Shown piece by piece: positions 35,160 through 43,864 of a stretch of DNA of 64,000 nucleotides (position 1 is the stretch's first letter; each line of letters starts with the position of its first letter). Made by a program: the position numbers and the translations under genes. The stretch is taken from assembly GCA_016716085.1 (NCBI GenBank), contig JADJWY010000026.1:496001-560000 (forward strand), given 5' to 3'. The notes below the pieces were generated by a model. The model saw only the letters and a list, made by a program, of their open reading frames with translations. It did no database searches and was not told where the DNA came from. The stretch is from Hahellaceae bacterium. Lineage in GTDB: Bacteria; Pseudomonadota; Gammaproteobacteria; Pseudomonadales; Oleiphilaceae.

Positions 35160-37331
35160 TTAACGCGCCTGAGCTTTCGCCTTGCGACGGAACGCATGCA
35201 GTAGCGGCTCGGTGTAGCCGTTGGGCTGCTGACATCCTTCAAACACTAATGCACAGGCCGCTTCGAACGCCACACTGGCATCGTAGTTTGGCGCCATGGG
35301 TATGTAGGCGGCATCGCTCGCATTCTGACGATCTACCACGCCCGCCATACGCTTCATGGTCTCCAGCACCTGCTCTTTCGTGCAGATTCCGTGACGCAGC
35401 CAGTTAGCAATGTGCTGACTGGAAATACGCAGGGTTGCACGGTCTTCCATCAGGCCCACATCGTTAATGTCAGGCACTTTGGAGCAACCCACGCCCTGGT
35501 CGATCCAGCGTACCACGTAGCCCAGGATACCCTGCGCGTTGTTGTCCAGTTCTTTCTGAATCTGCTCAGCGGTCAGATTACGCTCAGCCATCAAAGGAAC
35601 GGTCAGGATCGCATCCAGGGAGGCGCGTGCGCGTTTGGCCAGTTCAGTCTGACGATCAGCAACACTGACTTTGTGGTAGTGCAGCGCGTGCAGTGCTGCC
35701 GCCGTCGGTGAGGGAACCCAGGCGCAGTTTGCACCGGCCGTTGGGTGGTTGATCTTGACCTGAAGCATCTGCGCCATTTCGTCAGGAATCGGCCACATAC
35801 CTTTACCAATCTGAGCCTTGCCGCGCAGACCCGCTGCCAGACCGATGTCCACGTTCCAGTCTTCGTAGGCATTGATCCAGGGCTGTTGTTTCATGGACGC
35901 CTTCGGCACAACCGGGCCGGCTTCCATACTGGTATGGATTTCGTCACCGGTACGATCCAGGAAGCCAGTGTTGATGAACACCACGCGATCTTTGGCGGCC
36001 AGAATACAGGCTTTCAGGTTGACCGTCGTGCGACGCTCTTCATCCATGATGCCAACTTTCAGGGTGAAACGTGCCAGACCCAGAGCATCTTCGATACGTC
36101 CGAACATCTCGTTCGTGAACGCAACTTCCTCAGGGCCGTGCATTTTGGGTTTTACGATGTAGACACTGCCCTTGCGGCTGTTGCTCAAGCGGCTATTACC
36201 CAGCAGGTCATGCTTGGCGATCAGGGAGGTCACAAAACCATCCATCAGACCTTCAGGCACTTCGTTGCCGTCTTTGTCCAGAATGGCGTCGATGGTCATC
36301 AGGTGGCCCACGTTACGCACAAACAACAGGCTTCGGCCCGGCAGGGTAAAGCTTTCGCCGTTTGGCGCGGTGTAAGCGCGATCCGCATTCATGGTGCGGG
36401 TCATGTTCTGACCGCCCTTGACGAACGTTTCAGCCAGATCACCTTTCATCAGGCCCAGCCAGTTGCTGTATACAACGACTTTATCTTCAGCATCTACCGC
36501 CGCAACCGAGTCTTCACAATCCTGGATCGTGGTCAGCGCAGCTTCCATCAATACGTCTTTAACGCCCGCGGCATCGGTCTTGCCGATCACGCTGTTGCGG
36601 TCGATCTGGATTTCAAAACGCAGACCGTTGTTCTGCAGCAAAACACCGGCAGGCGCAGATGCATCACCCACGTAACCGGCCAATTTCTCAGGCTGAGCCA
36701 GACCGACTTTGTCACCCGACGTCAGCGTAACCAGCAGCTTGCCGTCTACGATTTGGTAAGCCGCCGCGTCTGTGTGGCTGGCATTGGACAGCGGTGCCGC
36801 TTCATTCAGGAAATTGCGGGCAAATGCGATAACCTTCGCACCACGGGTCGGGTTGTAGCCCTTGCCCTTTTCAGCGCCGCCTTCTTCAGAGATCACATCC
36901 GTTCCGTAAAGGGCGTCGTAGAGGCTGCCCCAGCGCGCGTTCGCCGCATTCAGGGCGTAGCGGGCATTCATCACCGGCACAACCAGCTGTGGGCCAGCCA
37001 TGGTGGCGATTTCCGGGTCAACATTCTGCGTTGAAATCTGGAAATCTGCGGGCTCTGGCAACAAATAACCGATTTCCTGCAGGAACGCTTTGTAGGCAGC
37101 CAGATCGATCTTGCCAGGGTTGGCCTGGTGCCAGGCGTCTACTTTCGCCTGAATGTCATCACGCTTGGCCAGGAGCGCCTTGTTGCGAGGACCCAGCTCG
37201 TGAACTGCCTTGTCCAGCTCCTGCCAGAAGCGCTCCGCGCTGACCTGCGAGCCCGGTATGGCTTTGTCGTTAACAAAATCGTAGAGAACTTTGGCGACTT
37301 GTAGCCCGCCAACCTGAACCCGTTCTGTCAT
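35160..37331 (-). CDS. glcB: malate synthase G
   Basis: 723 residues, full length for the monomeric G form. Recognisable segments are TIQDCEDSVAAVDAEDK, GRSLLFVRNVGHLM, KMHGPEEVAFTNEMF, GIMDEERRTTVNL and NCAWVPSPTAAALHALHYH. It condenses glyoxylate with acetyl-CoA to malate in the cytoplasm. Isocitrate lyase and other glc genes are not in the window. It diverges from the cyclophilin gene. Confidence 0.97.
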   Translation of the reverse strand: MTERVQVGGLQVAKVLYDFVNDKAIPGSQVSAERFWQELDKAVHELGPRNKALLAKRDDIQAKVDAWHQANPGKIDLAAYKAFLQEIGYLLPEPADFQISTQNVDPEIATMAGPQLVVPVMNARYALNAANARWGSLYDALYGTDVISEEGGAEKGKGYNPTRGAKVIAFARNFLNEAAPLSNASHTDAAAYQIVDGKLLVTLTSGDKVGLAQPEKLAGYVGDASAPAGVLLQNNGLRFEIQIDRNSVIGKTDAAGVKDVLMEAALTTIQDCEDSVAAVDAEDKVVVYSNWLGLMKGDLAETFVKGGQNMTRTMNADRAYTAPNGESFTLPGRSLLFVRNVGHLMTIDAILDKDGNEVPEGLMDGFVTSLIAKHDLLGNSRLSNSRKGSVYIVKPKMHGPEEVAFTNEMFGRIEDALGLARFTLKVGIMDEERRTTVNLKACILAAKDRVVFINTGFLDRTGDEIHTSMEAGPVVPKASMKQQPWINAYEDWNVDIGLAAGLRGKAQIGKGMWPIPDEMAQMLQVKINHPTAGANCAWVPSPTAAALHALHYHKVSVADRQTELAKRARASLDAILTVPLMAERNLTAEQIQKELDNNAQGILGYVVRWIDQGVGCSKVPDINDVGLMEDRATLRISSQHIANWLRHGICTKEQVLETMKRMAGVVDRQNASDAAYIPMAPNYDASVAFEAACALVFEGCQQPNGYTEPLLHAFRRKAKAQAR

Positions 37332-37514
37332 GTGTTACGCCTCGACACTGTCTTCGGTTGAAATAAGAGAGGCGCGGATTATACGTGAAAATGCGTCTGG
37401 AATCATGTACTGCAGGCAGATTGTCGTCCAAACTTTAATACACCGGGACTTACGCTTTTACAATCAACCCGATACACTCAATTGATTTACACCCACGGCC
37501 AGGACTTGACCCCC

Positions 37515-38138
37515 ATGAATGTAAAAACCCTGTTTGCGTTTCCACTGCTTGCAACCCTGCTGACAACCCCTGTGCTGGCCGCAGACAAAAATGTTGCCGT
37601 CATCAAAACCAATCTGGGCGACATCACGCTGGAGCTGTTTGAAAAGGAATCGCCACTAACCGTCGCCAATTTCAAAAACTACATTGGTCAGCATTTCTAT
37701 GACGGCACGATTTTCCACCGCACCATCCCAGGTTTCATGATTCAGGGGGGGGGCTTTAATGAGAACTTTGAGCAAAAAGCGACGGAAAAACCGATTCAAA
37801 ATGAATCATCCAATGGACTGGGCAATACACGAGGTACCTTGGCCATGGCACGCACCAGTGCGCCACACAGCGCCACCGCTCAGTTTTTTATCAACGTTGT
37901 CGACAACGAATTCCTCAATGCTAAAGCAGGCCAACCGGGCTATGCCGTTTTCGGAAAAGTCACATCGGGAATGGAGATTGTGGATGCGATTGCCGTCACG
38001 CCCACCCAAAATCGCGGCATGCACCAGAACGTTCCCGTCCAGAGCATCGTGATTGAATCCATTTCGCTGGGTCTGCCGGAAAAAGTGGCCGATCAACCCG
38101 CTGCCGCACCGTCGGACGTATCCCCCGCGGCGAACTGA
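37515..38138 (+). CDS. ppiA: periplasmic peptidyl-prolyl cis-trans isomerase (cyclophilin)
   Basis: 207 residues from the ATG at 37515, giving a signal peptide MNVKTLFAFPLLATLLTTPV with cleavage after VLA. The cyclophilin core has DGTIFHRTIPGFMIQGGGF, GTLAMARTSAPHSATAQFFI and FGKVTSGMEIVD. It speeds proline isomerisation during folding of exported proteins. An Ala/Pro-rich tail closes the protein. Its last 46 bases overlap the convergent histidine kinase gene. Confidence 0.94.
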   Translation: MNVKTLFAFPLLATLLTTPVLAADKNVAVIKTNLGDITLELFEKESPLTVANFKNYIGQHFYDGTIFHRTIPGFMIQGGGFNENFEQKATEKPIQNESSNGLGNTRGTLAMARTSAPHSATAQFFINVVDNEFLNAKAGQPGYAVFGKVTSGMEIVDAIAVTPTQNRGMHQNVPVQSIVIESISLGLPEKVADQPAAAPSDVSPAAN

Positions 38139-40282
38139 TTAAATTCGACAAAAAAACGAGTGCCGCCGCTGGGCGGACACTCGAATCCGATGAGTCCGCC
38201 CATCTTTTCAACCAACTGTTTGGCGATATACAGCCCCAGACCGCTGCCGCCGACTGTGCGTGTGGTCGAGCCATCTGCCTGGGAAAAGCGCTCAAACATA
38301 CGCGCCTGGAATTCAGAGCTAATCCCCGGCCCCTTGTCGACAACCCAGATCCGCACACGAACACCTTCTGTCTGACAAACCACCGTCACCGCAGAGCCCT
38401 CAGGCGAGAACTTGACGGCATTGGAAATCAGGTTAGCCATGATCTGCTGGAAGCGAACAGGATCAACCCGGATAAAGAGGGTGTCATCCCACTCACCCCC
38501 TACCAAGGTGCAGGAAAAGCGTTTGGCATATTCACGATTGCTCTCGAGGGCTTCGTTAAGCAGCTCGCTGAGCTGACTGCTTTTCAAGGAAATCGACAGG
38601 CTCCCATCGGCAAATTTTTCCATATCCAACAAGTCGTTGATTAATACCGTCAGACGCTTGCTATTCAGCTCGGCCATTCCCAGCAGCTCTTTGGCCTTGT
38701 CGGGCAAGGCTCCCGCCACACCGCCCGCGACCAGACTCAAGGCCCCCTTGATGGCGGTCAGCGGCGTACGCAATTCATGACTGACCGTCGAAATAAACTC
38801 ACTTTTCAGGCGCTCGACCCGCTTTTGCTCGGTTAAATCACGCATCACCCCCAGGAAGACGGTCTGATTTCCAAGCACCATCTCTTTAACCCTTAGTTCG
38901 AGTGGGAAGGTTGTGCCATCGGCGCGGTACCCCACCACCTCCCGTGTCGCGCCAACAACATTCGAAATACCCGTCTTTTGGTAATTGTGAAGAAAATCGT
39001 CATGCTGCGCGGCGAGCGGACGAGGCATAAACTTTGTGACATTTTGCCCCAACAATTCCGAGGCCCGGTAACCAAAGTACGTTGAGGTACTCGCATTAAC
39101 GGACAGAATTTTACCGCGTGCATCGATGGTTACAATCGCCTCATCAACCCCATCAACGATCGTCTGCAAACGCACAGCCTGCTCGCGGACCTCCTGACTC
39201 ATTTGATTTGCAAGGGTCATTGCCCGCTTTTTCTGGCCTGCAAGCGAAAGCAAGACAGCAAAGAGCAGCACATCAATGACGCCACCGAGAACGGCAACAA
39301 AAAGAGGCTGCACATTTTCATAATCCGGCACGAAATCTTTTTCAGCGTGAACCTTTAATCGCCAGACACGACCACCAAATTCAATCGGAAGACTGCGCCG
39401 CAATTCTGACTGCTCATAATCCGGGTCTGGTTGATCAACGGGTACCACAGGATCGCTGTGATAAAGTATCAACGGCTGCTGGCTATCGGTTACATCTTCA
39501 AGGGTGTAATTTACCGTGTTGTCACGCTGCCCCAGAATACCCATCATCAGATCTTTCATCCGAAAGGGACTGTAGACAAATCCAACAATGTGTTTGCGAC
39601 GCTCATCAGGGCCAGCCAAAGGCGTGTCCGTATTTCCATAAAAAGGCAGATACATCAGGAAGCCGTGCTGCACATCTTGCTTTGTTTCCTGAACTAGGGT
39701 AACTCGGCCGGAAATGCTCATTTCCCCTGTTTCTATCGCTTGGTCCATGGCCGCTCGGCGTGTTGCCTCGGAATACATATCAAACCCGAACGCACGTTGG
39801 TTGCGCCAATCAAAAGGCTCCAGAAAAATAATTGAAGAATACTGATCACGCTCTCCCGGGGGCTTGACAACAAAATCAGGAAAGCCTTCCGCCTGAATTG
39901 AGGCGATATGCTCAGACAGTTGGTCGGGCCGCAGCATGACGGAATATCCGTAACCCAACAGACCGGGGAAATTATTGGGTAGATCCAGTCCCTGAACAAA
40001 TGTCTTCCATTTCTGACGAGAGACTGAATCAGAAGATTCCATAAGGCTCAGCCCAGCCTGAAGAATCAGGTATTGGTCATGCAGACGCTGCACGATACGT
40101 AAGCGAATATCCTCCACTTGAAAGTTGAAACGGTCAGCTACCCGGTCCCGAACAAACTGGGAAGATAGATACCACGCTGTGAATGTGATCACGACAGAAC
40201 AAACCAGAATGATCCACGCAGCCAGCCCTCCATGTAATCGATCTGCCAGTGATTTGTCTGCCACGCTCTGCCTCTCTGACAC
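38093..40282 (-). CDS. CHASE-PAS sensor histidine kinase
   Basis: 729 residues. TM1 at about 20-42, an extracytoplasmic CHASE domain (GLLGYGYSVMLRPDQL, FEPFDWRNQRAFGFDMYSE-like block), TM2 near 335, a PAS domain (LQTIVDGVDEAIVTIDARGKI), the phospho-acceptor helix ISTVSHELRTPLTAIKGAL and an ATPase domain with NLISNAVKFS, DKGPGIS and GGSGLGLYIAKQLV. No receiver domain is fused and no response regulator is adjacent. CHASE domains bind small ligands; the ligand here is unknown. Confidence 0.94.
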   Translation of the reverse strand: MSERQSVADKSLADRLHGGLAAWIILVCSVVITFTAWYLSSQFVRDRVADRFNFQVEDIRLRIVQRLHDQYLILQAGLSLMESSDSVSRQKWKTFVQGLDLPNNFPGLLGYGYSVMLRPDQLSEHIASIQAEGFPDFVVKPPGERDQYSSIIFLEPFDWRNQRAFGFDMYSEATRRAAMDQAIETGEMSISGRVTLVQETKQDVQHGFLMYLPFYGNTDTPLAGPDERRKHIVGFVYSPFRMKDLMMGILGQRDNTVNYTLEDVTDSQQPLILYHSDPVVPVDQPDPDYEQSELRRSLPIEFGGRVWRLKVHAEKDFVPDYENVQPLFVAVLGGVIDVLLFAVLLSLAGQKKRAMTLANQMSQEVREQAVRLQTIVDGVDEAIVTIDARGKILSVNASTSTYFGYRASELLGQNVTKFMPRPLAAQHDDFLHNYQKTGISNVVGATREVVGYRADGTTFPLELRVKEMVLGNQTVFLGVMRDLTEQKRVERLKSEFISTVSHELRTPLTAIKGALSLVAGGVAGALPDKAKELLGMAELNSKRLTVLINDLLDMEKFADGSLSISLKSSQLSELLNEALESNREYAKRFSCTLVGGEWDDTLFIRVDPVRFQQIMANLISNAVKFSPEGSAVTVVCQTEGVRVRIWVVDKGPGISSEFQARMFERFSQADGSTTRTVGGSGLGLYIAKQLVEKMGGLIGFECPPSGGTRFFVEFNQFAAGDTSDGAAAG

Positions 40283-40349
40283 GCCTGAAACATGATCGCA
40301 AATTGATCACTCTCAGTGTAGCAGAGACAAACCGGAGGAAAGACCTGAA

Positions 40350-41012
40350 TTAGCCCGACAAGCGAGTCTGCAGTTGCACACCAAAATTGCTCTCAAACAC
40401 TAAGGCATCAGTCCTGTGCAATCTCCCCACTCCTTTGGGGGTTCCGGTGAGGATCACATCGCCGGGCAACAAGGTAAAATGACTGGACATGTGAGCAATC
40501 AGGGGAAGAATGGGATTGAGCATGTCAGACGTTTGCCCATGCTGTCGCAGCTCACCATTGAGATAGAACCTGTATTCGAGCGCAGTCATGTCCTGGCCCT
40601 GATAGGGAACGAAATCGGACAGAGGACAGGCCCCATCGAAACTTTTTGCGATTTCCCAGGGCAAACCCTTGGATTTGAGGTCGGACTGCACATCTCTCAG
40701 GGTGAGATCCAACGCCAGCCCTAATCCTGCAATGGCAGCCCGAGCCGCTTCCGGTGTCGCTCGCGAGAGGCGTTGGCCGACCAGAATGGCAAGCTCCGCT
40801 TCATAATGCACCTCCGCCCCCTCTCCCCCCAGCGCAAATTCCGGCGCCATTGGCACGACGGCAGAATTGGGTTTAATGAACAAAATCGGCGTGGTCGGCA
40901 CCGGATTATTTAGCTCTTTGGCGTGTTCGGCGTAGTTTCGGCCAACGCACACCACTTTGCTGATTGGCTGTGGAAACACCTCACCGGAGACAAAACGGGC
41001 ATGCTGCATCAC
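40350..41012 (-). CDS. fumarylacetoacetate hydrolase family protein (YcgM-like)
   Basis: 220 residues with VCVGRNYAEHAKELNN, ILFIKPNSAVV, EVHYEAELAILVG (the metal-binding E-x-E) and LTLRDVQSDLKSKGLPWEIAKSFDGACPLS. Short members of this family cleave acylpyruvates or decarboxylate oxaloacetate. The ATG at 41012 overlaps the TGA of the 2-hydroxyglutarate dehydrogenase gene, so the two are translationally coupled. It may remove oxaloacetate or a related 2-oxoacid made in that pathway. Confidence 0.9.
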   Translation of the reverse strand: MMQHARFVSGEVFPQPISKVVCVGRNYAEHAKELNNPVPTTPILFIKPNSAVVPMAPEFALGGEGAEVHYEAELAILVGQRLSRATPEAARAAIAGLGLALDLTLRDVQSDLKSKGLPWEIAKSFDGACPLSDFVPYQGQDMTALEYRFYLNGELRQHGQTSDMLNPILPLIAHMSSHFTLLPGDVILTGTPKGVGRLHRTDALVFESNFGVQLQTRLSG

Positions 41013-42409
41013 AGGTCGATCACCTTGCCGGGGTTCATGACATTGTTCGGGTCAAACACGCGCTTGATCCCCTTGAGGTACTCTATTTCTGCCGGGCAGC
41101 GGGTATAGCTGAGGTAATCTTTCTTCAACAGGCCCACACCGTGTTCCGCAGAAATGGTGCCCCGGAACTCTGCCACGGTCTCAAAGACCATCGTATTGAC
41201 TTGTTCGCAGCGTCGGAAGAACTCGTCCTTGCTCAGTGCGGCGGGCTTGAGAATATTCAAATGCAGGTTGCCGTCGCCGATGTGACCGAACCAGATGATT
41301 TCAAAATCCGGGTATTCGCGGCTGACAATTGCGTCGATTTTATTGAGGAAGGCAGGCACTTTGCTGGGAACCACCGCGATATCATTTTTGTAAGGCGTGT
41401 GTTTGGCAATGGACTCAGAAATGCCTTCACGCAGGCGCCACAAATTCTTGAGCTGCGTTTCACTCTGACTGACCACACCATCCACGACCCAGCCTGCTTC
41501 GACACACTGCTCGAACAGCCCCATAGCAGTTTCCATCGTCTCGTCCGTCAGCGCTTCAAATTCCAGCAACGCATAATAAGGTGCTTCCTCGGCAAAAGGC
41601 GCGCTCACATCCGACTCGGCCAGCACATGCCCCATGGCGCGGTGTGAAAAGAATTCGAAGGCAGTCAGATCCAGCGCATTAGTGTAGGCTGACAAGACAT
41701 CCATGATGTAACTGAAATGGCTCAGGCCCAGCACCAACACTGAAAGATTCTTAGGCCGACGCGCCAGTTTCATGGTCGCTTCGGTAATAAAACCCAGCGT
41801 ACCTTCGGCTCCGATAAACAGGTGGCGCAGGTCGTAGCCGGTATTGTTCTTGACCAGATCTTTGTTCAGTTCAAGGACGTCACCCTTCCCCGTCACCACT
41901 TTCAATCCGGCAACCCAATCGCGGCTCATGCCCCAGCGAATGACTTTGATCCCCCCGGCGTTAGTCGATAGATTTCCACCCAGCTGGCTGGAACCCGCCG
42001 AGGCGAAATCGACCGGATAGTAAAGTCCTTGCTCCCAAGCGAAATCCTGCAACTGTTTGGTAATCACACCGGCATCGCAGCGCACGGTGCGGTCTGCGCT
42101 GTTGAACTCATGGATCTTGTTCATGGCATCCATCGCCACCACGACCTCACCGCTGGTGGCTAATGCCCCACCACTTAGCCCCGTACGCCCGCCGCTCGGA
42201 ACCAGTTTAAAATTCAATTCGTTAGCCGCTTTGACCACCGCCTGCACTTCTTCCGTCGAGCGCGGAAAGACAATGGCCAAAGGCGCAGGCTCATGCTTGC
42301 GCGTCCAGTCCCGGCCATACTGCTGAAAGGCGTCCGCATCTGTCAGGACTTTGCCGGTAACGGCCTGGCGGAGCGCGGAAAGGATGGCGTCGGAAGAGCT
42401 TGTGGTCAT
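41009..42409 (-). CDS. D-2-hydroxyglutarate dehydrogenase (FAD-binding GlcD/VAO family)
   Basis: 466 residues. The FAD domain has KLVPSGGRTGLSGGALA and NLSTNAGGIKVIRWGM. The C-terminal cap domain has FGHIGDGNLHLNI and GTISAEHGVGLLKKDYL with the metal/substrate His residues. It lies divergent from serA. In pseudomonads an enzyme of this family is known to reoxidise the D-2-hydroxyglutarate made when SerA reduces 2-oxoglutarate, pulling serine synthesis forward. That context favours this call over glycolate oxidase or D-lactate dehydrogenase. Confidence 0.85.
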   Translation of the reverse strand: MTTSSSDAILSALRQAVTGKVLTDADAFQQYGRDWTRKHEPAPLAIVFPRSTEEVQAVVKAANELNFKLVPSGGRTGLSGGALATSGEVVVAMDAMNKIHEFNSADRTVRCDAGVITKQLQDFAWEQGLYYPVDFASAGSSQLGGNLSTNAGGIKVIRWGMSRDWVAGLKVVTGKGDVLELNKDLVKNNTGYDLRHLFIGAEGTLGFITEATMKLARRPKNLSVLVLGLSHFSYIMDVLSAYTNALDLTAFEFFSHRAMGHVLAESDVSAPFAEEAPYYALLEFEALTDETMETAMGLFEQCVEAGWVVDGVVSQSETQLKNLWRLREGISESIAKHTPYKNDIAVVPSKVPAFLNKIDAIVSREYPDFEIIWFGHIGDGNLHLNILKPAALSKDEFFRRCEQVNTMVFETVAEFRGTISAEHGVGLLKKDYLSYTRCPAEIEYLKGIKRVFDPNNVMNPGKVIDL

Positions 42410-42548
42410 AAACTACCCTGGTTTTCATCAAAGACGGTGAACACTGAGGATTCTATGGTATCATAGCTGCCTTTTTCTGTTGATCCCTCCGTGAAGGACA
42501 TTTTCGGACGGACTCGATTTCCCAGGTTTTTTTGAGGTAGCTTCTGTC

Positions 42549-43778
42549 ATGACTCAGACATCACTCGACAAGGACAAGATCCGATTCCTTCTGCTGGAAG
42601 GGGTACATCAGTCGGCGGTCGACATTATCAAGGCGGCCGGATATACAAATATTGAATATCACACGAAATCGTTGCCCGAAGCCGAGCTCAAGGCGAAGAT
42701 TGCTGACGCCCACTTCATCGGGATTCGCTCACGCACAAACCTGACCCGGGAGATCCTGCAGGAAGCGAAGAAGCTGACCGCCATCGGCTGCTTCTGTATC
42801 GGCACTAACCAGGTCGACCTGAGCGCCGCGCTGGAACAAGGGATTGCCGTATTCAACGCGCCCTACTCCAACACCCGTTCAGTCGCCGAACTGGTACTGG
42901 CGGAATCCATCCTGTTATTACGCGGCATTCCGGAAAAGAACGCGGTGTGTCATCGCGGGGGCTGGATCAAGTCAGCGGAAAACAGCTTTGAAATTCGTGG
43001 CAAGAAACTGGGTATTATCGGATACGGCAGTATCGGTACCCAGCTGAGCATTCTGGCCGAAGGCCTGGGGATGAAGGTCTATTTCTATGACATCGTCGCC
43101 AAACTGCCTTTGGGTAACGCCACCCAGGTTGATTCGCTGAATGAGCTGTTGGGGATGTGTGACATCGTTTCGCTGCACGTGCCTGAAACCCTGGCGACCA
43201 AGGACATGATGGGCGCCAAGGAAATTGCCGCGATGAAACAGAATAGCATTCTGATCAATGCTGCACGCGGGACAGTGGTCGACATCGATGCCCTGGTCGC
43301 CGCCATCAAATCCAAAAAACTCATCGGAGCGGCCATCGACGTATTCCCGGTTGAACCCCGTGGTAACGATGACGAGTTTGTCTCTCCGCTGCGCGGCCTG
43401 GATAACGTCATCCTGACCCCGCACATCGGTGGCAGCACGCTGGAAGCACAGGAAAATATCGGTCGTGAAGTCGGCGACAAGCTGGTACGTTACAGTGACA
43501 CCGGGATGACCGTGACCTCCGTCAACTTCCCGGAAGTATCACTGCCGTCGCACCCCAACAATCACCGTTTGCTGCACATCCACCAGAACATTCCGGGCGT
43601 GATGTCCGAGATCAACAATGTGTTCTCTGAAAACGGCATCAACATCTGCGGGCAATACCTGCAGACTAATGAGAAAGTCGGTTACGTGGTGATTGATGTA
43701 AACAAGGAATACAGTGATCTGGCGATGAGCAAACTGCGTTCGGTCAAAGGCACGATCCGCTGCCGCGTGTTGTTCTAA
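42549..43778 (+). CDS. serA: D-3-phosphoglycerate dehydrogenase
   Basis: 409 residues, the short E. coli type. The N-terminal substrate domain (FIGIRSRTNLTREIL) is followed by the NAD-binding domain (KKLGIIGYGSIGTQLSILAE), the catalytic His region (ILTPHIGGSTLEAQENIG) and a C-terminal ACT domain (HIHQNIPGVMSEINNVF) that binds serine for feedback control. First step of serine synthesis. GAGGT lies 11 bases before the ATG. A strong terminator follows. Confidence 0.97.
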   Translation: MTQTSLDKDKIRFLLLEGVHQSAVDIIKAAGYTNIEYHTKSLPEAELKAKIADAHFIGIRSRTNLTREILQEAKKLTAIGCFCIGTNQVDLSAALEQGIAVFNAPYSNTRSVAELVLAESILLLRGIPEKNAVCHRGGWIKSAENSFEIRGKKLGIIGYGSIGTQLSILAEGLGMKVYFYDIVAKLPLGNATQVDSLNELLGMCDIVSLHVPETLATKDMMGAKEIAAMKQNSILINAARGTVVDIDALVAAIKSKKLIGAAIDVFPVEPRGNDDEFVSPLRGLDNVILTPHIGGSTLEAQENIGREVGDKLVRYSDTGMTVTSVNFPEVSLPSHPNNHRLLHIHQNIPGVMSEINNVFSENGINICGQYLQTNEKVGYVVIDVNKEYSDLAMSKLRSVKGTIRCRVLF

Positions 43779-43798
43779 GCCGCATTGGTGTCAGTCAG

Positions 43799-43823
43799 AA
43801 GGGGCCTTGACGGCCCCTTTTTT
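43799..43823 (+). terminator. terminator after serA
   Basis: AAGGGGCC pairs with GGCCCCTT around a five-base loop (TTGAC), followed by six T. It sits 20 bases beyond the serA stop and 40 bases before the convergent HAD gene's stop. Confidence 0.92.
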
Positions 43824-43864
43824 GTATGAAGTGGCAGTTCGAGTAGACGCCCGCCGAACCTGGA

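Noticed and set aside
35745..37034. Long open frame opposite glcB (429 codons)
   Set aside because: It lies fully antisense to a clear malate synthase gene, has low-complexity codon-shadow composition and no ribosome-binding site or family resemblance.
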